From Gaiellaceae bacterium (GTDB lineage: Bacteria; Actinomycetota; Thermoleophilia; Gaiellales; Gaiellaceae), in the NCBI GenBank assembly GCA_030446625.1, contig JAUJMY010000007.1:1-64000 (forward strand): 64,000 nt of DNA, in the 5' to 3' direction. Shown here piece after piece: positions 8,703 through 17,268 of the stretch (position 1 is its first letter; every line of letters begins with the position of its first letter). Below the pieces are notes generated by a model that searched no databases, was not told the DNA's origin, and saw only the letters and a program-made list of their open reading frames with translations. The position numbers were made by a program, and so were the translations under genes.

Positions 8703-11399
8703 GTGCAGACTCCAATGTACGACGATCTCATCTCGCGCATTCGTTCGGTAGTCCGGCGCGCCGTTCCGGCCGATTCAACGATTCTCGTCGTGAGCAAGGG
8801 GGACGATGGCCTTCTCGAGTTCGAGGGGCGCGAAGGCTGGCATTTCCCGCAACATCCGAACGGAGCATACGCAGGGCACTACCCCGCTGACAGCGCGTCC
8901 GCTATCGCGCATCTCGAGTCTCTGCGTGCTCGGGGCGCCGAGTTCCTCGTCTTCCCGGCGACCGGCCTGTGGTGGCTCGACCACTACGGCGGGTTGAGGG
9001 AGCACCTCGAGCGGAACTACCGGCTGTACTTCCGCGACGACTCCAGTTGCTGCATCTTCGCGCTCACGGGCGCGAACGGCAGCGCGGCAGCAGGCGCCGG
9101 TCTACCAGCACGTCCCGCCGACGAGTTGCGGGCGCACGACGAGAACGTCAGCGCGCTCGAGCACGACACGCGCGACCGGCTCATCGACGACCTTCGCTCG
9201 TTGTTCGACGTCTCGTACTACGCCGGCCAAGTAGGACGCGAATTCGCGAACGCCGAGGCTGCTCTACTCGAGTACCTCGCGGTCGGGCACCGATCGGGCG
9301 CCGATCCGAACCCGCTTTTCGACTCTCGGTTCTACCTCCGTCGCAACCCGGACGTGCACGCGTCGGGTGTGAGCCCGCTCGTCCACTTCGTCGAGACGGG
9401 GGCCGCCCGTGGCGCGGATCCGAGCCCGTACTTCGACACCGAGTACTACTACCGGCAGGGTCCACACCTACGCGACGCCGGCGTCAACCCGCTTGTGCAC
9501 TACATGACGCCGAGCGCGGAGGGCGGTGCGTATCACCCGAACCCGCTGTTCACGAGCTTCTATGCGGACACGTACGGCGACGTCCGCGACAGCGGGGTCA
9601 TCCCGCTCGTGCACTACCTCGCGAAGGGATCTGACGCGGGCCGGTTCGGTTCGCACATTCATCGCGACATCGTGATGCAGCTGCGGAAGTCGGGCCGCAG
9701 CGCGCTCCTTCGTGGCAACTGGAAGAACGGGGCGGCGTTGCTCTTCGCGGGTTCGTCGGGGGTCGGGTTGGAGACGCTCGTGGACGCCGCCAGAACCTGC
9801 GCGAGCGAGTACCACCTCGACACCTTCATGGTCGCGTCCCATCGCGACGCGGAGGTCGCTGCCGAATGCGCGAGGCTGCTCGTCCTCGAGGACTTCGAGA
9901 GCGCCTGCGAGATCTTCCGACCTTCTGCGGTGCGCTTTCTTGCGCGATCGCTGTGCGTCGTCAAGCCCCTCTTCGCCGTCAGCGACGACGCTGACGTCGT
10001 CCACATGCTCAGCGAGAGAGGGATCCGTTCGTACGTCACTGTCGGCGCGGACACACGCTCCGCGAAAAACGGCAACGCACCGCTGAAGGGCGATCTGCGG
10101 TCGCTCGTCGGAGTCGCTGCGCGAGAGGTCGGACGCGCTGCCGCGCACGTGGAGCGACAGCGACGAGCGGGTGCAGAAGCGCGGCGGATCGTCATCCCCT
10201 GCTCCGACTGGGGCGTGAGTGGCGTCAATGCGTCGCTCGAGGCGGTCGGCGAGGAGCTGATCCGTCGTGGGTGGGACGTCGAGATCCTCTTCACGCGCGA
10301 TCGCACTTTCGTGGTGGAAACGGCCGGAGACGCAGCGCATCTCCCCCGGATCCCGCACCGGTTTCTCGAGCGGTCCGGCTTCGGCGTCGAAGGCATGTGG
10401 GAGTCGCTGATCGGCGATATCGAGTCGCGCGCTCCGTGCATCCTGTTCATGTCGTACGACTTCGTCGCGAACGGCGTCGTGCCGGCGCTGACGGACACCG
10501 TCGGGGCGGTGGGGTGGGTTCAGGCCGACGACGGCGACTACTACGAACAGGCGTACCGCCTCGGCCGGTACTGCAACGCGATCGTCGCCGTGTCGAGCTG
10601 CATCAAGAACAAGGTCGCGGCGCTCAATCCGGCGCTCGGCGGGCGGACGGTCGTCGTCCACAACTCGAGCGTTCGCGAGGGCGACATCGTTCCGCGCCGT
10701 GGCCGCCCGGCAGAAACGCTGAAGCTCATCTACTCCGGCAGGCTCGTTCAGTACCAGAAGCGGATCCTCGACTTCGTCGACCTCGCGCAGGCTCTCGACG
10801 CGGAGGGCGTCCCGTACTCGATCACGTTGATCGGTGCCTTCGCGCCGCGTGACGAGGCGAGCTCTCTGTTTCCGCAGCGCGCGAAGGCGCACCTCGACGA
10901 CGGGCGGATTCGGCTCCTCGGGAGGAAGACGAGGGACGAGATCTTCGAGCAGCTCGACGAGCACGACTTCTTCGTCCTCCTCTCTGAGTTCGAAGGGCTT
11001 CCGCTCGCACTTGTCGAGGCGATGGCGCGCGGATGTGTGCCGGTCGTCGCGGCAAGCGACAGCGGCATCCCGGAGGTTGTGAAACACCGTCGAAACGGGC
11101 TGATCCTGAGGACGCGCGACTACGCCGAGTGGGCGTGGTCGCTGCTGGAGGTGTGGCGCGGTCCCGCGGCGTTCGGGCGCATGTCCCGGAGTGCACGGCG
11201 GACGGTGCGTGACCAGTTCACCGTCGAGCGGGTGGGTGAAGCATTCGACGAGGTGTTCCGACGCGTCGCGACCGAGGTCGCAAGACGCGAATTCGATCGG
11301 CCGCCGGCGCTCACGTGGGGCGAGCGTCGGTCGCCGACCGGGGACGTGCTGCCGCCTCCGTACCTTTATCAGCCGATGAGCCTTCCCGGGCTGCCATAG
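8703..11399 (+). CDS. Large glycosyltransferase: WWLDHYGGF domain, four NPDV/PLxHY repeats, GT4 domain
   Basis: About 898 residues, starting at GTG 8703 after an AAGGGGAGG ribosome binding site; ATG 8715 is an alternative. Residues 1-125 are the WWLDHYGGF domain. Residues about 170-316 contain four degenerate repeats of roughly 35-40 residues around NPDVHASGVSPLVHF, which are found as spacers in giant polysaccharide glycosyltransferases. Residues 320-490 form a Rossmann-like region of unknown role. Residues about 495-835 are GT4, with YSGRLVQYQKRILDF and the EX7E motif EGLPLALVE (from about residue 764). It may elongate the glycan or dock it to partner enzymes through the repeats. Confidence 0.85.
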   Translation: MQTPMYDDLISRIRSVVRRAVPADSTILVVSKGDDGLLEFEGREGWHFPQHPNGAYAGHYPADSASAIAHLESLRARGAEFLVFPATGLWWLDHYGGLREHLERNYRLYFRDDSSCCIFALTGANGSAAAGAGLPARPADELRAHDENVSALEHDTRDRLIDDLRSLFDVSYYAGQVGREFANAEAALLEYLAVGHRSGADPNPLFDSRFYLRRNPDVHASGVSPLVHFVETGAARGADPSPYFDTEYYYRQGPHLRDAGVNPLVHYMTPSAEGGAYHPNPLFTSFYADTYGDVRDSGVIPLVHYLAKGSDAGRFGSHIHRDIVMQLRKSGRSALLRGNWKNGAALLFAGSSGVGLETLVDAARTCASEYHLDTFMVASHRDAEVAAECARLLVLEDFESACEIFRPSAVRFLARSLCVVKPLFAVSDDADVVHMLSERGIRSYVTVGADTRSAKNGNAPLKGDLRSLVGVAAREVGRAAAHVERQRRAGAEARRIVIPCSDWGVSGVNASLEAVGEELIRRGWDVEILFTRDRTFVVETAGDAAHLPRIPHRFLERSGFGVEGMWESLIGDIESRAPCILFMSYDFVANGVVPALTDTVGAVGWVQADDGDYYEQAYRLGRYCNAIVAVSSCIKNKVAALNPALGGRTVVVHNSSVREGDIVPRRGRPAETLKLIYSGRLVQYQKRILDFVDLAQALDAEGVPYSITLIGAFAPRDEASSLFPQRAKAHLDDGRIRLLGRKTRDEIFEQLDEHDFFVLLSEFEGLPLALVEAMARGCVPVVAASDSGIPEVVKHRRNGLILRTRDYAEWAWSLLEVWRGPAAFGRMSRSARRTVRDQFTVERVGEAFDEVFRRVATEVARREFDRPPALTWGERRSPTGDVLPPPYLYQPMSLPGLP

Positions 11400-12499
11400 C
11401 AGCCGCACCGCAGCGCACGATAGCGGTCGCGGGTGCGCTCGCGCAGCGGCCAGGCGTCGGCGGGCACGCGTGGGTCTTCCTCCAGTACCTCCTCGGGTTC
11501 CGGCGGCTCGCGTACGACGTGCTCTTCCTCGACCGAGCCGGCGGAGCGGACGCCGCGTGGATCGACCGCGTCCTCGGAAGCTACGGCGTGCGGTACGTCC
11601 TGGTCGACGGCGGTGAGGGCGCGCGCGCCGAAGCCGCGGAGCAGGTTCGCGGGTCGGCACTCCTGCTCAACGTCATGGGTTTCGTTGACGACCACGACGT
11701 GCTCGCCGCTGCGCCGAAGCGCGTGGTCCTCGACATCGATCCGGGCTTTCCTCTGATGTGGCGGAAGCTCGGGCTCGCGGACGTCTTCGCGGCCCACGAC
11801 GCGTTCGTAACGATCGGCGAGCGGATCGGGCGGCCCGACTGCGAGATCCCGACCGGCGGGCTCGACTGGATCACAACGCCGCAGCCCGTCGTCCTGGACG
11901 AGTGGCGCGTCGCTCCGCCCACGGCCGACGCCCCGTTCACCAGCATCGCTACGTGGCGGGGGCCATTCGGCCCGATCGAGTACGGCGCGAAGACGTACGG
12001 GCTTCGCGTGCACGAGTTTCGGAAGTTCGTCGAGCTTCCGCGCCTGGCGGCCGATGACTTCGAGGTGGCGCTCGAGATCGACCCGGCTGACCGCCGCGAC
12101 ATCGAGCTTCTGCGCGAGCACGGCTGGCGGCTCGCGGACCCGCGTGAGGTTGCCCGTGATCCCTGGAGCTACCGCGAGTACATTCAGCGCTCCAAGGCGG
12201 AGTTCATGGTCGCGAAGAACATGTACGTCGAGACGCGGAGCGGCTGGTTCAGCGATCGCTCCATCTGCTACCTCGCGAGCGGCAAGCCCGTGCTCGCGCA
12301 GGACACCGGCATCTCCGAGCTCTACCCCATCGGCGAGGGACTGCTGACGTACTCGACACTCGAAGAGGCCGCCGCAGGCGTGGAGGAGATCTCCGGGAAC
12401 TACGAACGCCACTGCAAGGCCGCCCGCGAGATCGCCGAGGAATTTTTCGACTCGGACAAGGTGCTGACGCGACTCCTGGAGAAGCTCGGTGTCGACTGA
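11315..12499 (+). CDS. GT-B-like glycosyltransferase, paralogue 1 of 3
   Basis: The conserved protein begins near TIAVAGALAQRPGVGGHAW (about base 11415). The only upstream in-frame start codon is GTG 11315, which would overlap the previous gene by 85 bases, so the start is uncertain. The fold resembles GT-B enzymes: an N-terminal half with LQYLLGFRRLAYDVLFLD, and a C-terminal half with GWFSDRSICYLASGKPVLAQDTG and a terminal FFDSDKVLTRLLEKLG helix. It is clearly paralogous to the proteins at 13041 and 15215. No EX7E motif is present, so the catalytic class is unclear. A role in the same glycan pathway is inferred. Confidence 0.75.
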   Translation: MGRASVADRGRAAASVPLSADEPSRAAIAAAPQRTIAVAGALAQRPGVGGHAWVFLQYLLGFRRLAYDVLFLDRAGGADAAWIDRVLGSYGVRYVLVDGGEGARAEAAEQVRGSALLLNVMGFVDDHDVLAAAPKRVVLDIDPGFPLMWRKLGLADVFAAHDAFVTIGERIGRPDCEIPTGGLDWITTPQPVVLDEWRVAPPTADAPFTSIATWRGPFGPIEYGAKTYGLRVHEFRKFVELPRLAADDFEVALEIDPADRRDIELLREHGWRLADPREVARDPWSYREYIQRSKAEFMVAKNMYVETRSGWFSDRSICYLASGKPVLAQDTGISELYPIGEGLLTYSTLEEAAAGVEEISGNYERHCKAAREIAEEFFDSDKVLTRLLEKLGVD

Positions 12500-13040
12500 C
12501 ACGGCGGTCAAGCGCCTCAACTGGGGTTGCGGGGGCGAGGGCGTCGCCGGCTGGATCAATGCGGACCTGAAGGAGGGGCCGGGGATCGACGTCACCGGCG
12601 ACATCCGCGACGGGCTGCCGCTCGAATCGGACTCGATCGACTACGTCGTCTCGATCCACGCGCTCCCCGAGATCCACTACACCGAGCTCGTCGACGTCAT
12701 GCGCGAGCTCCGGCGCGTGCTGAAGGCCGGCGGGACGCTGAGGATCTCCGTGCCCAACATCGACCGCGCAATCGATGCCTACCGGCGCGGCGACAGGGAG
12801 TTCTTCGCGATTCCTGACGAGGACGCGCTCAGCATGGGTGCGAAGTTCGTCACGCACCTCGTCTGGTACGGCTACACGCGCAGCCTGTTCACGAAGGACT
12901 CCATGGAGGAGCTCCTGCGCAAGGCCGGCTTCGACACGATCCACCACTGCCGGTTCCAATGGACCGAGAGCGAGCACGACGAGATCGTCGCGCTCGACGA
13001 CCGGGAGGGCGAGAGCCTCTTCGTCGAGGCGGTCAAGTAG
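12489..13040 (+). CDS. SAM-dependent methyltransferase (Methyltransf_11 type)
   Basis: A 183-residue protein starting at GTG 12489, which overlaps the preceding gene by 11 bases. It opens KRLNWGCGGEGVAGWINADL, the motif I of predicted methyltransferases of this group, then shows IDYVVSIHALPEI and LRRVLKAGGTLRISVPN. It is short and compact, consisting of a catalytic domain only. It sits between two paralogous glycosyltransferases and ends directly against the next GTG start. A glycan or lipid intermediate is the probable substrate. Confidence 0.8.
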   Translation: MSTDTAVKRLNWGCGGEGVAGWINADLKEGPGIDVTGDIRDGLPLESDSIDYVVSIHALPEIHYTELVDVMRELRRVLKAGGTLRISVPNIDRAIDAYRRGDREFFAIPDEDALSMGAKFVTHLVWYGYTRSLFTKDSMEELLRKAGFDTIHHCRFQWTESEHDEIVALDDREGESLFVEAVK

Positions 13041-14132
13041 GTGGCGGCGTCGGTCGTCGTTGCCGGCGCGCTCGCGAACAAGGCAAGAAACGGAGGCGAG
13101 GCGTGGGTGCGCCTGAGCTACGTGCTCGGGTTCCGGAGGCTCGGGTGCGACGTCTCGTTCGTCGAGGAGATCGAGCGGCCCAATGCCGGGGCCGTCGACT
13201 ACTTCAGAACGACGACTGCCGCGTTCGGGGTCGCGCACGCGTCGGCACTCGTGGACCCGAGCGGCAGTCCGATCTTGGGAACACCTCCCCCGCGCTCCGA
13301 CCTGCTCGTCAACGTGAGCGGTAACGCCCGCGCGGAGTCGATCCTGGCGGCGGGCAAGCGCACCGCTTACGTCGACATCGATCCCGGATACACGCAGTTC
13401 TGGGCCGAGAGTGGCGAGCTCGAGCTCCCGCCGCACGACGTCTTCTTCACGATCGGTGAGAACATCGGCACCGCGACGTGCTCGATCCCGACGGTCGGGA
13501 TCGCCTGGCGGAGGACGCGCCCGCCGGTCGTTCTCGAGGAGTGGCCGGCGGTCGACGGCTCGCTCGGCCGGTTCACGACCGTGGCGAGGTGGCGCGGCGC
13601 CTATGGGCGCGTCGAGTTCGACGGGCACAGGTACGGCAACAAGCTCGACGAGTTCCGCAAGATGCTCGAGCTTCCGAGACGCGCCCCGTCGAGGGAGTTC
13701 GAGATCGCGCTCGACATCCATCCCGAGGAGCCGGATCTCGAGCGTTTGCGCGAGTACGGGTGGAACCTCGTCGATCCGCGCGAGGTCGCGCGCGACGCAC
13801 AGCGCTTCCGTTCGTACGTGCAGCACTCCGGAGCGGAGTTCTCGGTCGCGCAGGGGATCTACGTCGAGACGAATTCGGGCTGGCTCAGCGACCGGACGAC
13901 GCGCTATCTGGCGTCGGGCAAGCCGGTGCTGGTGCAGGAAACCGGGTTCTCTCAGAATCTTTCCGTGGGCGAGGGCGTGCAGACCTTCACGGATCTCGAC
14001 GAAGCCGTTGCCGGGGCGGAGGCGATCGCCTCCGATTACAGTCGGCACGCGCGCGCGGCTCGAGAGCTCGCGGAGACGCACTTCGACTCCGATCGGGTGC
14101 TCGCGCGCCTCCTCGAGGAGGCGCTTGCCTAG
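13041..14132 (+). CDS. GT-B-like glycosyltransferase, paralogue 2 of 3
   Basis: A 363-residue protein starting at GTG 13041, the base after the preceding stop. SVVVAGALANKARNGGEAW aligns with paralogue 1. The core carries TAYVDIDPGYTQFW, and the C-terminal half GWLSDRTTRYLASGKPVLVQETG and HFDSDRVLARLLEEAL. Residues around FTTVARWRGAYGRVEFDG correspond to the domain junction shared by all three copies. The three copies have diverged enough to suggest different donor or acceptor specificity. Confidence 0.75.
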   Translation: MAASVVVAGALANKARNGGEAWVRLSYVLGFRRLGCDVSFVEEIERPNAGAVDYFRTTTAAFGVAHASALVDPSGSPILGTPPPRSDLLVNVSGNARAESILAAGKRTAYVDIDPGYTQFWAESGELELPPHDVFFTIGENIGTATCSIPTVGIAWRRTRPPVVLEEWPAVDGSLGRFTTVARWRGAYGRVEFDGHRYGNKLDEFRKMLELPRRAPSREFEIALDIHPEEPDLERLREYGWNLVDPREVARDAQRFRSYVQHSGAEFSVAQGIYVETNSGWLSDRTTRYLASGKPVLVQETGFSQNLSVGEGVQTFTDLDEAVAGAEAIASDYSRHARAARELAETHFDSDRVLARLLEEALA

Positions 14133-15210
14133 CCAACGTCCGTTCCCGGCACTGACGACGCTTCGCGAGCCGGTGCCGGAGTCCGACGAGGCGTTCACCT
14201 TCGTCGTCATGGGCGAGACACGCCCGACTCTTCCGCGCATGCCTTTCCCGCGGTTCGCGGTCGAGACGATGCGAGAGATCCGTCTCCTGCGCCCGGCCTT
14301 CGTCCTCTGCACGGGCGACACGATCTGGGGCTACGACGACACGCGCCAGGAGCTCCTGAATGAGCTGGACCGGTTCCGGGCGCTCGCGGACACGACGGAC
14401 GTCCCGCTCTTCAACGCGCTCGGGAACCACGAGATGCAGACGAACGAGCCCGTCATCGAGCTCCTCCAGGAGCGCGGGCAAAGGTTGTACGGGTCGTTCG
14501 ACGTGGGGCGCTACCACTTCGTCGCGCTGAACACCGACGAGTACTGGAAGGAGGGCCGCGTGTCGGGCGAGCAGCTCGAGTGGCTCGTCCGCGACCTCGA
14601 GCTGAACCGCGAGGCCGAAGGGGTCTTCGTCTTCATGCACCGGCCGCTCTTCTCGTGGTTCCAGGGCGATTTCAATCCGGACGACGCGGACGTGTTGCAG
14701 GAGCTGTTCCGGTCCCATCCGGTCCGGGCCGTCTTCGCCTCACATGACCACTTCCACTACGAGGAGGCGCACGACGGAATCCGCTACCTGACTGTCGGCG
14801 GCGCCGGCGCGCCGCTGTACGCGCAGCCGACGTCGGGCGGGTTCGCGCACTACGTCCTCGTGACGGTGAGCGCAGACGGAGTCGACTACAACGTCGTCGA
14901 GCCCGGGCACCTCGACGTCTCCTACGTCGCCGGAAACGACGGCCTCGAACGCGTGTCGACGGCGCGGGTCGCGAACACGACGGATCGCGACCTCCGCTTC
15001 CGAAACGTGGACTTCCGTGTGCCGCGGCTCGCAGCCGACGACGCATACGAGGTCGCGACGCGGTTCAGCGACTGGGAGCGAAATGACGTCGAGCACCAGG
15101 CGCGGGTTCGCGCCGTCTCGGACCGAGGGGACGGTTCGGCCGCGGTATGCGTAGAGGTCGACGTACCAACCGGCACAGCGTTCTACGTCACCGTGACTGC
15201 GTCGGTGTGA
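14125..15210 (+). CDS. Calcineurin-like metallophosphoesterase with atypical first motif
   Basis: About 361 residues. The start is TTG 14125, overlapping the previous stop by 8 bases and preceded by GAGGAG. Metal-binding motifs are visible in order: CTGDTIWGYDD (GD), ALGNHEMQ (GNHE), VFMHRPLFSW (H) and FASHDHFHYEE (xHxH). The first motif, normally GD or DxH, reads VVMGETRP with Glu in place of Asp. The last 100 residues form a beta-sandwich-like tail. It may remove a phosphate from a glycan carrier or sugar phosphate in this pathway; the substrate is not readable. No signal peptide is seen, so a cytoplasmic site is likely. Confidence 0.8.
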   Translation: MPSQRPFPALTTLREPVPESDEAFTFVVMGETRPTLPRMPFPRFAVETMREIRLLRPAFVLCTGDTIWGYDDTRQELLNELDRFRALADTTDVPLFNALGNHEMQTNEPVIELLQERGQRLYGSFDVGRYHFVALNTDEYWKEGRVSGEQLEWLVRDLELNREAEGVFVFMHRPLFSWFQGDFNPDDADVLQELFRSHPVRAVFASHDHFHYEEAHDGIRYLTVGGAGAPLYAQPTSGGFAHYVLVTVSADGVDYNVVEPGHLDVSYVAGNDGLERVSTARVANTTDRDLRFRNVDFRVPRLAADDAYEVATRFSDWERNDVEHQARVRAVSDRGDGSAAVCVEVDVPTGTAFYVTVTASV

Positions 15211-15214
15211 CGGG

Positions 15215-16357
15215 ATGGCTTCGGGAGGCTCGCGCCCATCCACGCTGCGGATCCTCTTCAGCGGCATGCTCGCCGGCGACCCGTACCACGGCGGCGCCAC
15301 GTGGACCGTGCTCCAATACGTGCTCGGCCTCCGGCGGCTCGGCCACGACGTCGCGCTGGTCGAGCCTGTCCAAGACGTCCGCTCCGCGAGCGTCGACTAC
15401 TTCCGCGACGTAACGGCGCAGTTCGGGCTCGAGGGCCGCGCCGCACTGCTCCGCGCGGGCGCGCAGGAGACCGTTGGGCTCCCTTACCCGCGTCTCGTGG
15501 AACTCGCGCGCGACGCGAATCTCCTTGTCAACGTAAGTGGGATGCTCCGCGATGGGCGCCTGTTCGACAGGATTCCGACGCGCATCTACCTCGACCTCGA
15601 CCCAGGCTTCAACCAACTCTGGCACGAAGACGGCATCGACGTCGGCTTCGACGGCCACACGCACTTCGCCAGCGTCGGTCTCGGCCTCGGGCGGTCGAGC
15701 TGCACCGCTCCGAGATGCGGCGTGGACTGGATCACGACGCTCCAACCCGTCGTTCTTGACGAGTGGCGCGTCGCGGAAGCGATCGCGTACGAAGGCGTGA
15801 CGACCGTCGCGAACTGGCGCGGGTACGGCTCGATCGAGCGCGGTGGCATCGTCTACGGCCAGAAGGCGCACTCCTTCCGCGCGTTCTTCGACCTGCCGCC
15901 GCGCGTGCCTGTCCCTGTCTCTGCGGCGCTCGCGATCCACGAGGACGAGGAGCGAGACCTGGCGGCGCTACGCGAGAACGGCTGGCGTCTGCTCGATCCG
16001 CGGGAGGTCGCGGGGTCGCCCGACCGATACCGCCGATTCGTCGGAGGCTCGTGGGCGGAGCTCGGCATAGCCAAGAGCGGGTACGTGCTCTCTCGGAGCG
16101 GGTGGTTCAGCGACCGCAGCGCCTGCTATCTCGCCTCGGGGCGACCCGTGCTCGCGCAGGAGACGGGGTTCAGCGACTTCCTGCCGACGGGCGAGGGGCT
16201 CCTGAAGTTCGAGACGATCGATGATGCCGTTGCGGCGATCGAGGAGCTCCGGTCGGATTACGAACGGCACGCTCACGCGGCGCGCGCGCTGGCGGAGGAG
16301 CACTTCGATTCCGACCGCGTCCTCTCGCGGCTGCTCGAGCTGGTCGGGGCGAGCTGA
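15215..16357 (+). CDS. GT-B-like glycosyltransferase, paralogue 3 of 3
   Basis: A 380-residue protein starting at ATG 15215, four bases after the preceding stop. It shares the paralogue architecture: LRILFSGMLAGDPYHGGATW, LQYVLGLRRLGHDVALVEPV, TRIYLDLDPGFNQLWHED, then GWFSDRSACYLASGRPVLAQETGFS and HFDSDRVLSRLLELVG. It is followed after one base by a kinase gene. With copies 1 and 2 it forms a tandem family spread over 5 kb with one or two other genes between copies. Confidence 0.75.
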   Translation: MASGGSRPSTLRILFSGMLAGDPYHGGATWTVLQYVLGLRRLGHDVALVEPVQDVRSASVDYFRDVTAQFGLEGRAALLRAGAQETVGLPYPRLVELARDANLLVNVSGMLRDGRLFDRIPTRIYLDLDPGFNQLWHEDGIDVGFDGHTHFASVGLGLGRSSCTAPRCGVDWITTLQPVVLDEWRVAEAIAYEGVTTVANWRGYGSIERGGIVYGQKAHSFRAFFDLPPRVPVPVSAALAIHEDEERDLAALRENGWRLLDPREVAGSPDRYRRFVGGSWAELGIAKSGYVLSRSGWFSDRSACYLASGRPVLAQETGFSDFLPTGEGLLKFETIDDAVAAIEELRSDYERHAHAARALAEEHFDSDRVLSRLLELVGAS

Positions 16358-16358
16358 C

Positions 16359-17237
16359 GTGGACGTCGCCCTCGAGAACGCGTTTCCCGGATCGCGGCTG
16401 CTCGACCGGAAGCCGTACGCCTACCGCACGAGCTTCCCGCTCGAAGCGGTGCGCCTGCGGCTTCCGGACGGTGCGGAGCTCGAGCTCATCGCGAAGCTCG
16501 TCGACCGCGGCGCGCTCGACGAGCGCACGCGGCGGGCCAAGCCCGACTTCGTGCACGACCCTCGCCGTGAGCGCGCAGTGTACGAGGAGGTGCTCGCACC
16601 CGCCGACCTAGGGACTCCACGCGTGTACGGGTCCCACGGCGCCTGGCTCTTCCTCGAGAAGGTCGACGGGACGGAGCTCTGGCAGGTGGGCGAGATCGAG
16701 ACGTGGGAGCGGGTCGCGCACTGGCTCGCGCTCATGCACGACCGGCTCCGCGCGGCCCGCGGGGCCAAGTTGCTCCGCTACGACGCCGCTTGGTTTCGCA
16801 GGTGGCTCGAGCGCGCGCTCGATTTTCACGCTTCGCCGGCGCTCCAGCGTGTCGCGACCCGACACGACGAGCTCGTCGACGTGCTGCTCGCGCTGCCGCA
16901 GAGCTTCGTGCACGGCGAGCTCTACGCCTCCAACGTGCTCATCGCTCCAGGCCGCGTGTGCCCCGTCGATTGGGAGATGGCCGGTGTCGGCCCGTCGCTT
17001 CTCGACCTCGCGGCGCTCGTCACGGGTAACTGGCCGGACGAGATCGTCCGGCGGCTCGCGGCCGCCTACGAGGGAACCGAGAACGCGTCGCAGCCGCTCC
17101 TGCGCGGGCTTGACGCCTGCCGCCTGGCACTCGCGATCCAGTGGCTCGGGTGGTCGCGCGAGTGGTCGCCCCCGCCGCAGCACGCCCACGACTGGGCCGG
17201 CGACGTCGAGCGCCTGGCAGATCGGCTCCAGCTCTAG
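16359..17237 (+). CDS. APH-family small-molecule kinase
   Basis: About 292 residues from GTG 16359. It shows the aminoglycoside-phosphotransferase kinase fold: FLEKVDGTELW at the hinge, the Brenner-type catalytic loop FVHGELYASNVLIAP with Glu replacing the usual Asp, and VCPVDWEMAGVGPSLLDLA as the metal-binding segment. The family phosphorylates hydroxyls of sugars, choline or antibiotics using ATP. Because it is embedded in the glycan cluster, a sugar or polyol substrate is more likely than an antibiotic. The Glu substitution could change activity. Confidence 0.75.
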   Translation: MDVALENAFPGSRLLDRKPYAYRTSFPLEAVRLRLPDGAELELIAKLVDRGALDERTRRAKPDFVHDPRRERAVYEEVLAPADLGTPRVYGSHGAWLFLEKVDGTELWQVGEIETWERVAHWLALMHDRLRAARGAKLLRYDAAWFRRWLERALDFHASPALQRVATRHDELVDVLLALPQSFVHGELYASNVLIAPGRVCPVDWEMAGVGPSLLDLAALVTGNWPDEIVRRLAAAYEGTENASQPLLRGLDACRLALAIQWLGWSREWSPPPQHAHDWAGDVERLADRLQL

Positions 17238-17268
17238 GCCACGTGTTTCCGTGGACCATGATGCATTG

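Noticed and set aside
9468-11660. 730-codon minus-strand open frame opposite the large glycosyltransferase
   Set aside because: Composition is dominated by Arg, Pro and Asp, with no conserved motif; the plus-strand GT4 gene is unambiguous.
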